From: Oxalobacteraceae bacterium CAVE-383 | GTDB lineage: Bacteria > Pseudomonadota > Gammaproteobacteria > Burkholderiales > Burkholderiaceae_D | Reading direction: 5' to 3' | Assembly: GCA_004134995.1 (NCBI GenBank) | Contig: REGP01000003.1 | Span: forward strand, 62,001-126,000 | DNA length: 64,000 nucleotides | Program-made: the position numbers and the translations under genes | Notes under the pieces: generated by a model | What the model saw: only the letters and a program-made list of their open reading frames with translations | Databases searched by the model: none | What the model was told of the DNA's origin: nothing | Part shown: positions 18,264-27,198 of the stretch, one piece after another | Position numbering within the stretch: position 1 is the stretch's first letter | Layout: every line of letters begins with the position of its first letter

Positions 18264-19568
18264 ATGAAATTGCATATTAAAAACGGCCGTTTGATCGATC
18301 CCGCCAACGGCATCGACGCGCAGCAGGATTTGTTCATCGTGGCCGGCAAGGTCGCCGCCGTCGGCACGGCGCCGGCCGGCTTCGTCGCCGGACGCATCAT
18401 CGACGCCGCCGGCATGGTGGTGGCGCCGGGCCTGGTCGACCTGAGCGCGCGGCTGCGCGAACCGGGCTACGAACACAAAGCCACGCTGGAATCCGAAATG
18501 CAGGCCGCGATGCAGGGCGGCGTGACTTCGCTGCTGTGCCCGCCCGACACCGATCCGGTGCTGGACGAGCCGGGGCTGGTCGAAATGCTCAAGCATCGGG
18601 CCCGCTCGCTGCACCAGGCGCATGTGTATCCGCTGGGCGCATTGACGGTCGGCCTGAAAGGCAAGGCGCTGACCGAAATGGCCGAACTGACCGAAGCCGG
18701 CTGCATCGGATTTTCGCAAGCCGACGAGCCTGTTCTGGACACCACGGTGCTGCTGTGCGCGCTGCAATATGCGAAGACCTTCGGCTACACCGTCTGGCTG
18801 CGCCCGCAGGATCCGCATCTGGGCCGCAACGGCATCGCCCACAGCGGTTCCACCGCGTCGCGCCTGGGCCTGTCGGGCGTGCCGGTGATGTCCGAAACCA
18901 TCGCGCTGTACACCATTTTCGAAATGGTGCGCGCCACCGGCGCCCGCGTCCATCTGTGCCGCCTGTCTTCGGCGGCCGGCCTGGAACTGGTGCGCGCGGC
19001 CAAGAAGGAAGGCCTGCCGGTCAGCTGCGACGTCGGCGCGCATCATGTGCACCTGACCGACATGGACATCGGCTTTTTCGATTCCAACGCCCGCTTGACG
19101 CCGCCGTTGCGCGCCCAGCGCGACCGCGAAGCGATCCGCGATGCGCTGCTGGACGGCACCATCGATGCCATCTGTTCCGACCATACGCCGGTCGACGACG
19201 ACGAAAAAATGCGTCCGTTCGGCGAGGCCTCGCCGGGCGCCACCGGGCTGGAACTGCTGCTGTCGCTGGCCTTGAAGTGGGGCGGGGAAATCGCGACGCG
19301 CGAGCAGGATGCGGCCGGCGCCAAATCCGGTTTGTTCAAGGCGATCGCCAAGGTCACCGTCGATCCGGCGCGCGTCGCCGGCATCGAAGCGGGCAATCTG
19401 GCGGTCGGCAGCGCGGCCGATATCTGCATATTCGATCCGGCCGCGCACTGGACGGTTGAAGCCCGGGCGCTGGCCAGCCAGGGCAAGCACACGCCATTCC
19501 TCGGCTACGAACTCGGCGGCCGCGTGCAGGCCACCATCGTCGCCGGCAACGTCGCCTACCAACGTTAA
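18264..19568 (+). CDS. pyrC: Dihydroorotase-like protein, probably catalytically inactive (PyrC' type)
   Basis: A 434-residue amidohydrolase of the dihydroorotase family. The usual metal-binding HxH after strand 1 is replaced: GLVDLSARLREPG reads SAR where active enzymes have HVH. The later HVS-type motif reads CRLSSA, so another ligand is lost, while DHTPVDDDEK remains. This is the pattern of PyrC' (PyrX), a non-catalytic partner of PyrB. A separate active pyrC should then exist elsewhere in the genome. Confidence 0.88.
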   Translation: MKLHIKNGRLIDPANGIDAQQDLFIVAGKVAAVGTAPAGFVAGRIIDAAGMVVAPGLVDLSARLREPGYEHKATLESEMQAAMQGGVTSLLCPPDTDPVLDEPGLVEMLKHRARSLHQAHVYPLGALTVGLKGKALTEMAELTEAGCIGFSQADEPVLDTTVLLCALQYAKTFGYTVWLRPQDPHLGRNGIAHSGSTASRLGLSGVPVMSETIALYTIFEMVRATGARVHLCRLSSAAGLELVRAAKKEGLPVSCDVGAHHVHLTDMDIGFFDSNARLTPPLRAQRDREAIRDALLDGTIDAICSDHTPVDDDEKMRPFGEASPGATGLELLLSLALKWGGEIATREQDAAGAKSGLFKAIAKVTVDPARVAGIEAGNLAVGSAADICIFDPAAHWTVEARALASQGKHTPFLGYELGGRVQATIVAGNVAYQR

Positions 19569-19586
19569 TTCGACTATCAAGCCAGC

Positions 19587-20426
19587 ATGATTATTTTCAC
19601 GGTAGTCCGGATGTTCGCGCACCTGTTTGCCGGCATGGCGACGTGCGCTTTTCTGTTTCCGTTTCTCGATCGCCCGGCGCGCCAGGCGCGCATCAGGCGC
19701 TGGTCGGCCAGGCTGGTGCATATCTGCGGCTTGAAGATAGCCATTCGCGATCCGAACGGCTATCTGGCCGCCGCGCCGCTTGCGTTGGCATCGGCCGGCC
19801 GGGGGCAGGCGCTGATGGTTGCCAATCACATTTCCTGGCTGGATATTTTCGTCATCAATTCCCTGGAGCCTTGCCGCTTCGTCGCCAAGTCGGATATCCG
19901 TGGCTGGCCGCTGGTCGGCTGGCTGTGCGCCAAGACCGGCACCATTTTCATTTCACGCGGCAGGCCGCGCGACGTGCGGGCCATTTACCAGGGGCTGGTG
20001 GCCAGCATCAAGGCGGGCGACCGGATTGCGTTTTTCCCCGAGGGCACGACCGCGGAACAGGGCACACTGCTGCCGTTCCATCCGAATCTGTTCGAGGCCG
20101 CGATCGACGCCGGCGTCCCGGTGCAGCCGTATGCCTTGCGTTATCTGGACGACGCCGGCGCCTTGCATCCGGCCGCCAATTTCATCGGCGAGACCACGAT
20201 CGTCGAAAGCATCCTGGCAATTTTGAAAGCCCGCGGCAGCCGCGCGATTACGGCGGAATTGACGGTATTGGCCCCGCTGTCGAGCGCGGGCGCGCATCGG
20301 CGGGATCTGGCGCTAGCTGCAAGGGCAGCAATCGAGCAGTCGTTGGGGAATGAGCTCGCCGCCGCAAGGGCCGGCGCCGCGGCTCTGGATGCGGGCGAGG
20401 TTCTTAGCGCGGGCGGCGCCAAGTAG
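19587..20426 (+). CDS. plsC: 1-acyl-sn-glycerol-3-phosphate acyltransferase (PlsC family)
   Basis: A 279-residue membrane-associated acyltransferase that makes phosphatidic acid from lysophosphatidic acid. The catalytic NHISWLD (HX4D) motif and the substrate motif FPEGTTAEQGTLLPF are present, after an N-terminal hydrophobic segment (about residues 5-25). The gene starts 18 bases after pyrC' and is probably the last of that operon. It ends 19 bases from the convergent apaH. Confidence 0.9.
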   Translation: MIIFTVVRMFAHLFAGMATCAFLFPFLDRPARQARIRRWSARLVHICGLKIAIRDPNGYLAAAPLALASAGRGQALMVANHISWLDIFVINSLEPCRFVAKSDIRGWPLVGWLCAKTGTIFISRGRPRDVRAIYQGLVASIKAGDRIAFFPEGTTAEQGTLLPFHPNLFEAAIDAGVPVQPYALRYLDDAGALHPAANFIGETTIVESILAILKARGSRAITAELTVLAPLSSAGAHRRDLALAARAAIEQSLGNELAAARAGAAALDAGEVLSAGGAK

Positions 20427-20445
20427 GCGTTGTCAAGTAGATCGG

Positions 20446-21273
20446 TCAGCCGTGTTGCGCCGACTGCGGACACGCAATCTGCACCAGCGACCGGTCCTCA
20501 AGACATAAAGCCGTCAGCTTGCCGCCCCAGAGGCAGCCGGTATCCAGGCCGATGACGTTGGGCTGCATCATCAGCCCCAGCGTCGACCAATGGCCGAACA
20601 CCACGGTGACGTCTGCGGTTTGCCGGTGCGGCAAGTCGAACCAGGGCATATAGCCGGCCGGCGTAACTGTCCCGGCGGCGTCCTTGATTGAAAATTCCAT
20701 CGTGCCGTCGGCTTCGCAAAAACGCATGCGCGTCAGGGCGTTGACAATGCAGCGCAGGCGTTCCATGCCTTGCAGCCCGTCATCCCACTTTGCCGGCTGG
20801 TTGCCGTACATCTCGCGCAGGAAAACCGGCCAATCGGGACTGCGCAAGGCGGTTTCCACCTCGTGCGCCAACGCCATGGTTTGCCGCGCCGTCCATTGCG
20901 GCGCCACGCCGGCATGCGTCATCAGGTAATCCTGTTCAAACAATGCCATCGGACGATGGCGCAGCCAGTCCAGCAGCTCTTTGCCGTCCGGCGCGTCCAG
21001 GATCTCGCCGATGGTGTCGGATTTGTTGGGTTTGTGGATGCCCTGGGCAATCGCCAGCAAGTGAAGGTCGTGGTTGCCGAGCACCGATTCCGCCTTGCCC
21101 TCCTGCTGCATCGCGCGGATCATGCGCAGCGTTTGCAGCGATTCGGGGCCGCGGTTGACCAGGTCGCCGAGGAACAGCAGGCGGGCGTCCGGGGCTATTG
21201 CATGGATTTTGTCGATTAAGGCAATCAGCTGCGGGTTGCAGCCCTGGATGTCGCCGATGGCGTAAGTGGGCAT
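20446..21273 (-). CDS. apaH: Symmetrical bis(5'-nucleosyl)-tetraphosphatase ApaH
   Basis: A 275-residue metallophosphatase that hydrolyses diadenosine tetraphosphate to two ADP and can decap NpnN-RNA. All metal-site motifs are present: GDIQGC at the N-terminus, [10 protein letters not shown] and LGNHDLHLL. The length is typical. It is transcribed away from the sugar cluster that begins at 21506, so it marks the housekeeping boundary. Confidence 0.95.
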   Translation of the reverse strand: MPTYAIGDIQGCNPQLIALIDKIHAIAPDARLLFLGDLVNRGPESLQTLRMIRAMQQEGKAESVLGNHDLHLLAIAQGIHKPNKSDTIGEILDAPDGKELLDWLRHRPMALFEQDYLMTHAGVAPQWTARQTMALAHEVETALRSPDWPVFLREMYGNQPAKWDDGLQGMERLRCIVNALTRMRFCEADGTMEFSIKDAAGTVTPAGYMPWFDLPHRQTADVTVVFGHWSTLGLMMQPNVIGLDTGCLWGGKLTALCLEDRSLVQIACPQSAQHG

Positions 21274-21459
21274 GGTTAGGTGGGTGTTTTGTCGATACGG
21301 CAGTTTAACCGAGATGGCCGGATGAAATGGGATCGACCGATTCCCCTACAAATATAATTACTTATTGGAAACATTTTTCCAGTTTCGAAGGCGAGCAAAA
21401 TCTCTTTCTGGGGCCGATAGGCCGCTCTGTTTCTTGGACGGGACCGCAAATAGCGTCGA

Positions 21460-21465
21460 TATAAT
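21460..21465 (+). promoter_or_regulatory. Candidate -10 box at the head of the sugar cluster
   Basis: A perfect TATAAT lies 40 bases before the first cluster gene at 21506. The best upstream hexamer, TTGGAC at 21434-21439, is 20 bases away, which is longer than ideal. A second TATAAT lies at 21353-21358 without a good -35. These are the only promoter-like signals I see for the start of the plus-strand block. Confidence 0.35.
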
Positions 21466-21505
21466 CGATTCCAATTGGATTTAAATTGGTCGATAACGGG
21501 GACAT

Positions 21506-22450
21506 ATGAAGATTCTGGTCACGGGCGCTTGCGGTTACAAAGGTACGGTTCTGGTTCCAAAATTGCTGGCGCGCGGTTACACCGTCCAGGCGCTGGATAC
21601 GCAATGGTTCGGCAATTATCTCCAGCCGCATCCCAATCTGACGGTTACCAAAGGCGATGTCCGCGATATCGATGCAATTTCGCTCGACGGCGTCGACACC
21701 ATTATTCATCTGTCGTCGGTTGCCAACGATCCCTGCGGCGATCTCGATCCTAAACTGACATGGGAAATCAGCGCGCTGGCGACCATGCAACTGGCCGACA
21801 AGGCCGTACGCAAGGGCGTCAAGCAATTCATCTATGCTTCGTCGGGCAGCGTATACGGCGTCAAGGAAGAGTTGCAGGTCACGGAAGATCTGGAGCTCAA
21901 GCCGATTTCTGAATACAACAAGACCAAGATGGTTTCCGAGCCGGTGCTGTTGAGCTACAAGGACCGCATGGTGGTGCAGATTGTGCGCCCGGCAACGGTC
22001 TGCGGCTATTCGCCACGCATGCGGCTCGACGTTTCGGTCAATCTGCTGACGATGCAGGCGCTTTCCAAAGGCAAGATTACCGTGTTCGGTGGCGCGCAAG
22101 TGCGTCCGAATATCCATATCGATGACATCACCGACGTCTATCTGCATCTGATCGACCATCCGGAAGTGACCGGCGTCTACAATGCGGGATTCGAAAACAT
22201 CTCGATCCTCGACATCGCCAAGATGGTCGCCAAGCACATCCCGGTGGAAATCGTCGTCACCGAATCCAACGATCCGCGTTCATACCGCGTCAATTCCGAC
22301 AAGCTGCTGGCGACCGGTTTCAAACCTTCCAAATCGGTTGAAGTTGCGATTACCGAAATCATCGAAAAATATCGCAGCGGCGTGCTCAAGGATGAAGACC
22401 GCTACTACAACCTGAAGTGGATGGAACAGACCGTTCTGGCGCCAAAATAA
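21506..22450 (+). CDS. NAD-dependent sugar epimerase/dehydratase
   Basis: A 314-residue extended SDR acting on an NDP-sugar. The cofactor loop is VTGACGYKGTVL; the active-site residues are YASSGSVYG (Ser/Thr region) and the YxxxK motif YNKTK. The first gene of the plus-strand sugar block, it has a GGGGA ribosome site and is followed 1 base later by the SIS isomerase gene. The substrate is unknown; 4-epimerase or 4,6-dehydratase chemistry is possible. Confidence 0.85.
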   Translation: MKILVTGACGYKGTVLVPKLLARGYTVQALDTQWFGNYLQPHPNLTVTKGDVRDIDAISLDGVDTIIHLSSVANDPCGDLDPKLTWEISALATMQLADKAVRKGVKQFIYASSGSVYGVKEELQVTEDLELKPISEYNKTKMVSEPVLLSYKDRMVVQIVRPATVCGYSPRMRLDVSVNLLTMQALSKGKITVFGGAQVRPNIHIDDITDVYLHLIDHPEVTGVYNAGFENISILDIAKMVAKHIPVEIVVTESNDPRSYRVNSDKLLATGFKPSKSVEVAITEIIEKYRSGVLKDEDRYYNLKWMEQTVLAPK

Positions 22451-22451
22451 T

Positions 22452-23051
22452 ATGACTGCGATGATCCCCCCCGGCAATTTGTCGACCGCGCTATTCAGCG
22501 ACTATGCAAGCCGTCTGCAGGATTTGCTGGGACGCACGGACTGGTCCGGCGTGGCGCAGCTGGGACATGAAATGCGCGAATGCTGGGCGCACGGCCGCCA
22601 GGTGTTTTTTTGCGGCAATGGCGGCAGCGCCGGCAACGCGATTCATCTGGCCAACGATTATCTGTATGGCATCGCCAAACGCACCGGCGGCGGCATGCGT
22701 GTCTCGTCGTTGTCGGCCAATGCAGCGGTGCTGACTTGCCTTGCCAACGATATCGGTTATGACAGCATCTATTCCGAGCAACTGGCGGTACAGGCGCAAG
22801 CCGGCGATCTGCTGGTTGTGCTGTCGGGCAGCGGCAATTCGCCGAATATCCTGAAAGTGCTGGAGCAGGCCAAGGCCATGGGCGTGAAGTCCTGCGCCAT
22901 CCTGGGTTACAGCGGTGGCAAGGCGAAATCCATGGCCGATCTGCCGATTCATTTCGCCATCGGCGACATGCAGATTGCGGAAGACATGCAATTGATCGTC
23001 GGACATATGATCATGCAGCACTTATGCGAAAACCCGCCAGAGGCCCGATGA
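22452..23051 (+). CDS. SIS-domain phosphoheptose isomerase-like protein (GmhA/DiaA family)
   Basis: A 199-residue sugar isomerase domain protein. GmhA-like features are FCGNGGSAGNAIHLAND (phosphate-binding loop) and LSGSGNSPNILKVLEQA. GmhA converts sedoheptulose 7-phosphate to the aldose D-glycero-D-manno-heptose 7-phosphate. The DNA-replication factor DiaA has the same fold, but the sugar-gene context favours an isomerase. Its stop overlaps the next start (ATGA). It may work with the split transketolase and the kinase-nucleotidyltransferase fusion of this block. Confidence 0.8.
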   Translation: MTAMIPPGNLSTALFSDYASRLQDLLGRTDWSGVAQLGHEMRECWAHGRQVFFCGNGGSAGNAIHLANDYLYGIAKRTGGGMRVSSLSANAAVLTCLANDIGYDSIYSEQLAVQAQAGDLLVVLSGSGNSPNILKVLEQAKAMGVKSCAILGYSGGKAKSMADLPIHFAIGDMQIAEDMQLIVGHMIMQHLCENPPEAR

Positions 23052-24043
23052 AATTCGAACGTTATGCCGTCTTGGGCAGTAATTCATTTGCGGGTGCGGC
23101 GTTTGTTGCGCGTGCCTTGGCCGACGGCGCGGAAGTGATCGGTTTCAATCGTTCCGCGGAAGGTTCCGACATTTTCCTGCCTTATAAGCAATCTGCGAAC
23201 AGCGCTCGCTACACGTTTTACCAAGCCGACATCAATCATGATCTGGAGAAAATTCTCGGCGTTCTCGAACAGTTCCGCCCACAGGTGATTGTCGATTTCG
23301 CCGGGCAAGGCATGGTGGCGGAGAGCTGGCAGGATCCGGCGCAGTGGTACAACACCAATATCATCGCCAAAGTGCGCCTGCACGACCAATTGCGCCGTTA
23401 CGATTGGCTGGAACGCTATGTCCGTATTTCGACGCCGGAGGTCTATGGCAGTCAGGACAGCGTGATTCCGGAAAGCTGGCAGTATCTTCCCAGCACGCCG
23501 TACGCCGTATCGCATGCGGCCATCGACATGAGCCTGCGTGCGTTCCATCAGAACTATGGGTTTCCTGTGATTTTTACGCGTTACGCCAATTTCTACGGCC
23601 CGGGCCAGCAGTTATACCGCATCGTTCCGCGCACCATTATTTATGCGCTGACCGGGCGTAAACTGCAATTGCATGGCGGAGGCACCGCTGTGCGCGCTTT
23701 CATCGCTGCCGACGATGTTGCCGACGGCATCATGCGCGCGGCGGCCGGCGGCAACCCCGGCGAAATTTATCATTTTTCGTCGGATCGTTTCATGACCATC
23801 CGCAAGGTGGTCGAAATCATCTGCGAGCGGGTTGGCATACCGTTCGATACCTTGGCCGAGGTCGCACCGGATCGCGCGGGCAAGGATCAGGCTTATCTGA
23901 TGGATTCGACCAAGGCCAAGACCGCGTTGGGATGGGCGGAAGCAGTCAGCTTCGAGCAGGGCATCGATGCCACGATTGCTTGGGTGAAAAATAATCTCGA
24001 CGAAATCAATCGCCTGCCGCTGAACTACATCCATAAAGCATAG
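23048..24043 (+). CDS. NAD-dependent epimerase/dehydratase with His in place of the catalytic Lys
   Basis: A 331-residue extended SDR resembling GDP-mannose and CDP-glucose 4,6-dehydratases. It has the cofactor loop LGSNSFAGA, ISTPEVYG, and an active-site Tyr in TPYAVSHAAID. The position normally held by the YxxxK lysine is a histidine (codon cat), so it may be catalytically altered. The start is placed at ATG 23048, overlapping the previous stop; the frame is open slightly upstream. A PLP aminotransferase gene follows. Confidence 0.8.
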   Translation: MKFERYAVLGSNSFAGAAFVARALADGAEVIGFNRSAEGSDIFLPYKQSANSARYTFYQADINHDLEKILGVLEQFRPQVIVDFAGQGMVAESWQDPAQWYNTNIIAKVRLHDQLRRYDWLERYVRISTPEVYGSQDSVIPESWQYLPSTPYAVSHAAIDMSLRAFHQNYGFPVIFTRYANFYGPGQQLYRIVPRTIIYALTGRKLQLHGGGTAVRAFIAADDVADGIMRAAAGGNPGEIYHFSSDRFMTIRKVVEIICERVGIPFDTLAEVAPDRAGKDQAYLMDSTKAKTALGWAEAVSFEQGIDATIAWVKNNLDEINRLPLNYIHKA

Positions 24044-24071
24044 GCAGCAAAGCCATTCAAAACAGATAACC

Positions 24072-25220
24072 ATGACCATCACTCAAAATTTTTTGCCCGA
24101 GCAATATCGCCAGACCGGCGCGCTCGAGATCAATCACAATTATCTGCACGACCAATTCGCCGATCATGAAGAGATCTGGACCAAGATTCGCGAAGTCGTG
24201 CGGCGCGGCGACTTTACGCTGGGTTCAGAGGTCGACCTGGTGGAGGAAGAGTTCGCAAAGATCAGCGGCGTCAAGCATGCGATCGGCGTGGGCAGCGGCA
24301 CCGATGCATTGTTCCTGAGCCTGAAGGCGCTTGGCATCGACAAGGGCGACGAAGTCATCACCACGCCTTACACGTTTTACGCCACCATCGGCGCCATCGT
24401 GACCGCCGGCGGCACGCCGGTGTTTGCCGATGCGCGCGACGACTACAACGTCGATCCGGCCGAAATCGAAAAGAAAATCACGAGCAGAACCAAGGCCATC
24501 ATGCCGGTGCATTGGTCCGGCAAGCCCTGCGACATGGACGCGATCGAAGCGATTGCAAAGAAGCACGGCTTGGCGATCGTCGGCGATGCCTGCCATGCGA
24601 TCAAGGCAACCTACAAAGGCCGGCAGGCCGGTGAGCTGGGCACGATTGCCTGCTTCAGTTTTCATCCGCTGAAGAATCTGAACGTATGGGGCGACGGCGG
24701 CATCATCGCCACCAATTCCGACGAGCTGGCCGACAAACTGCGCCTGCTGCGCAATCACGGATTGGCGGGCCGCGACGAGTGCCGTATTTTCGCTTACAAC
24801 TCGCGGCTCGATACGATTCAGGCCGTGGTGGCGCGGCACATGCTGGGCAAGATCGATCACATCACGGCTTCCCGCATTGCCAATTCGAATTACTTCGACG
24901 AAGGCTTGCGCGGCATCAGGCAAATCACCATACCTGTGCGCGAATCGGATGTGAAGCAGGTTTATCACTTGTACATGGTGCGCTGCGAGCAGCGCGACGC
25001 ATTGCAAAAATATCTGGTCGAAAACGATGTCGATGCAAAAGTGCACTATCCGGTGCCGATGCATCTCCAGCCGGCCGCGGCATTTCTGGGCCACAAAATG
25101 GGCGATTTCCCGGTGACGGAAGCCATCGCCGCTTCGGCGCTGTCGCTGCCGGTGCATGAGTTCATTACACGCGATCAGCAGGACCGCGTGATCCAATTAA
25201 TCAAGGCATTCTATGGCTGA
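24072..25220 (+). CDS. DegT/DnrJ/EryC1 family sugar aminotransferase (first of tandem pair)
   Basis: A 382-residue PLP-dependent NDP-ketosugar aminotransferase. GSGTDALFLSLKALG is the cofactor-phosphate region, and the PLP lysine lies in SFHPLKNLNVWGDGG. It is clearly paralogous to the next gene, with which it overlaps by 8 bases. Such enzymes install 3- or 4-amino groups on keto sugars made by the upstream dehydratases; the position cannot be told from sequence alone. Confidence 0.9.
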   Translation: MTITQNFLPEQYRQTGALEINHNYLHDQFADHEEIWTKIREVVRRGDFTLGSEVDLVEEEFAKISGVKHAIGVGSGTDALFLSLKALGIDKGDEVITTPYTFYATIGAIVTAGGTPVFADARDDYNVDPAEIEKKITSRTKAIMPVHWSGKPCDMDAIEAIAKKHGLAIVGDACHAIKATYKGRQAGELGTIACFSFHPLKNLNVWGDGGIIATNSDELADKLRLLRNHGLAGRDECRIFAYNSRLDTIQAVVARHMLGKIDHITASRIANSNYFDEGLRGIRQITIPVRESDVKQVYHLYMVRCEQRDALQKYLVENDVDAKVHYPVPMHLQPAAAFLGHKMGDFPVTEAIAASALSLPVHEFITRDQQDRVIQLIKAFYG

Positions 25221-26316
25221 AAAGATCAACATCCCATTCGTGGATTTGGCGCGCCAGTTCCGCAACCTCGAAACGGAACTGAGTAAGACATTTGTCGATG
25301 TCGGACGCAGCGGCGGCTATATCATGGGCGCGCGCCTGGAATCGTTTGAACGCAAAGTTGCCGATTTCATCGGCGTGCGTCATGCCTTGGGCGTGGCCGA
25401 CGGTTCGGATGCGCTGTTCCTGGCATTGAAGGCGATGGATATCGGTCCGGGCGATGAAGTCATCACCGCTACCAACTCGTTTATTGCTTCGGCCTGGGTT
25501 GTTGTCGCGGTTGGCGCCAAGCCGGTGCTGGTCGATGTCGCTGAAGATTTCAATATCGATCCGGCGCTGGTCGAAGCCGCCATTACGCCGCGCACCCGCG
25601 CCATCATTCCGGTGCATCTGACCGGCCGTCCGGCGCCGATGGACGAAATCAATGCCCTGGCGGCAAAACACAAGCTGTTTGTGCTGGAAGACGCGGCGCA
25701 GGCGATCGGCGCGCGCTATCGCGGCAAGCGCGTCGGCGGCCTTGGCACCGCAGCCGGCTTCAGCTTGCATCCACTGAAAAATCTCGGCGTTTATGGCGAT
25801 GGCGGCCTGATTACAACCGACGACGACGCGCTCGCCGCGAAACTGCTGAAGCTGCGTAATCACGGCCTGCGCAATCGCGACGAATGTGAAATCTGGGGCT
25901 TCAATTCGCGGCTCGATACCATGCAGGCGGCATTCGCTGAAATCAAGCTCGGTTATCTGGATGGATGGAATGCGCGCTGCCGCCATATCGCTGCGACTTA
26001 TGCCGCCGCCATGAAAGACGTGGTGCAGGTTCCGGTCGACCAGCCATGGGAAGAATGTGTTTATCATAATTTCGTGATCCGCACGGACCGGCGCGACGCC
26101 TTGATGGCGCATCTGTTGGAGAACGGCGTCGATACGCGTGTGCATTATCCGATTCCCATCCATCTGCAGGATGCTGCCAAGGATCTGGGCTATAAGCTCG
26201 GCGATTTTCCGAATGCGGAACGTTATGCCAAGACCATGATCAGCTTGCCGATTTATCCGGAATTGACCGATGTAGAGGTCAATCACGTTGTAGGGGCGGT
26301 AACGTCGTTTTTTTGA
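25213..26316 (+). CDS. DegT/DnrJ/EryC1 family sugar aminotransferase (second of tandem pair)
   Basis: A 367-residue PLP aminotransferase with ADGSDALFLALKAMD and the PLP lysine in SLHPLKNLGVYGDGG. It is similar along its length to the preceding gene, so the two arose by duplication or were recruited as a pair. They may form two amino groups on one sugar or act on two sugars. It is followed 45 bases later by the transketolase N-terminal subunit gene. Confidence 0.9.
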   Translation: MAEKINIPFVDLARQFRNLETELSKTFVDVGRSGGYIMGARLESFERKVADFIGVRHALGVADGSDALFLALKAMDIGPGDEVITATNSFIASAWVVVAVGAKPVLVDVAEDFNIDPALVEAAITPRTRAIIPVHLTGRPAPMDEINALAAKHKLFVLEDAAQAIGARYRGKRVGGLGTAAGFSLHPLKNLGVYGDGGLITTDDDALAAKLLKLRNHGLRNRDECEIWGFNSRLDTMQAAFAEIKLGYLDGWNARCRHIAATYAAAMKDVVQVPVDQPWEECVYHNFVIRTDRRDALMAHLLENGVDTRVHYPIPIHLQDAAKDLGYKLGDFPNAERYAKTMISLPIYPELTDVEVNHVVGAVTSFF

Positions 26317-26361
26317 TTGCCGATATGACTGTTCATGATTTTATTTTAAAGACAAGCAACG

Positions 26362-27198
26362 ATGACCTCTGACATCACTCAACTGAAGGAAATTGCGGCG
26401 AAAATTCGCGGCCGCATCATTTCGACTTCGCATCACACGCATACGCCGCATCTGGGTTCGTGCCTTTCCTGTGTCGATATTTTGATCGCCGCCTATTTCA
26501 GCGCGATGAAAATCGATCCGTCGAAACCGAAGGATCCTGAGCGCGATCGCTTTATCCTAAGTAAAGGCCATGGCGCCGCAGCGCTGTTCCAGGTGCTGGC
26601 GTTAAAAGGTTTCTATCCGGAATCGTTGTTGGACAATTACGGTCAGGATGGTGGTATTTTCGCTGAACATCCGCCTACGCCGGATCATTTGGCAGGGATC
26701 GAAGCCGCCACCGGCTCGCTTGGTCATGGCTTGCCGATTGGGCTGGGCATGGCATTGGCCGGCCGCATCCAGAAGCAAAGCTATGACGTGACCGTGTTGC
26801 TGGGCGATGGCGAGTGTAACGAGGGCTCGGTCTGGGAAGCTGCGATGATGGCGGCGGCGCAACGCACAGGCAATTTGCTGGCGATCGTCGATTTCAATAA
26901 ATGGCAGGCGACCGAACGCAGCGAGGAGCTGGCTACCGGTTCGTTTGTCGACAAATGGCGCGCTTTCGGATGGGAAGCAAGTGAAATCGATGGTCATGAC
27001 ATGGCTGCGCTAGCAGAAGTGCTGGGCCGTAAGCGCAATAGCGTCGGCAAGCCCGTCGCTGTTATTGCGCATACCGTCAAGGGCAAGGGCGTGTCATTCA
27101 TGGAAGACGATAACAACTGGCACTACCGGATCCCGACCGCGGATGAAGTGACGGCGGCCTACAAAGAATTAGGCATAACAGCGGGAGTAACAGCATGA
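26362..27198 (+). CDS. Transketolase, N-terminal (ThDP-binding) subunit
   Basis: A 278-residue protein equal to the first domain of transketolase. It includes SKGHGAAALFQVLALKG, the catalytic-region GSLGHGLPIGLGMA and the thiamine-diphosphate motif GDGECNEGS...N. The pyrimidine-binding half is the next gene, overlapping by ATGA, so the enzyme is split. Transketolases move a two-carbon ketol unit between sugar phosphates. Within a sugar cluster this suggests a dedicated ketose-forming or ketose-using step rather than central metabolism. Confidence 0.9.
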   Translation: MTSDITQLKEIAAKIRGRIISTSHHTHTPHLGSCLSCVDILIAAYFSAMKIDPSKPKDPERDRFILSKGHGAAALFQVLALKGFYPESLLDNYGQDGGIFAEHPPTPDHLAGIEAATGSLGHGLPIGLGMALAGRIQKQSYDVTVLLGDGECNEGSVWEAAMMAAAQRTGNLLAIVDFNKWQATERSEELATGSFVDKWRAFGWEASEIDGHDMAALAEVLGRKRNSVGKPVAVIAHTVKGKGVSFMEDDNNWHYRIPTADEVTAAYKELGITAGVTA

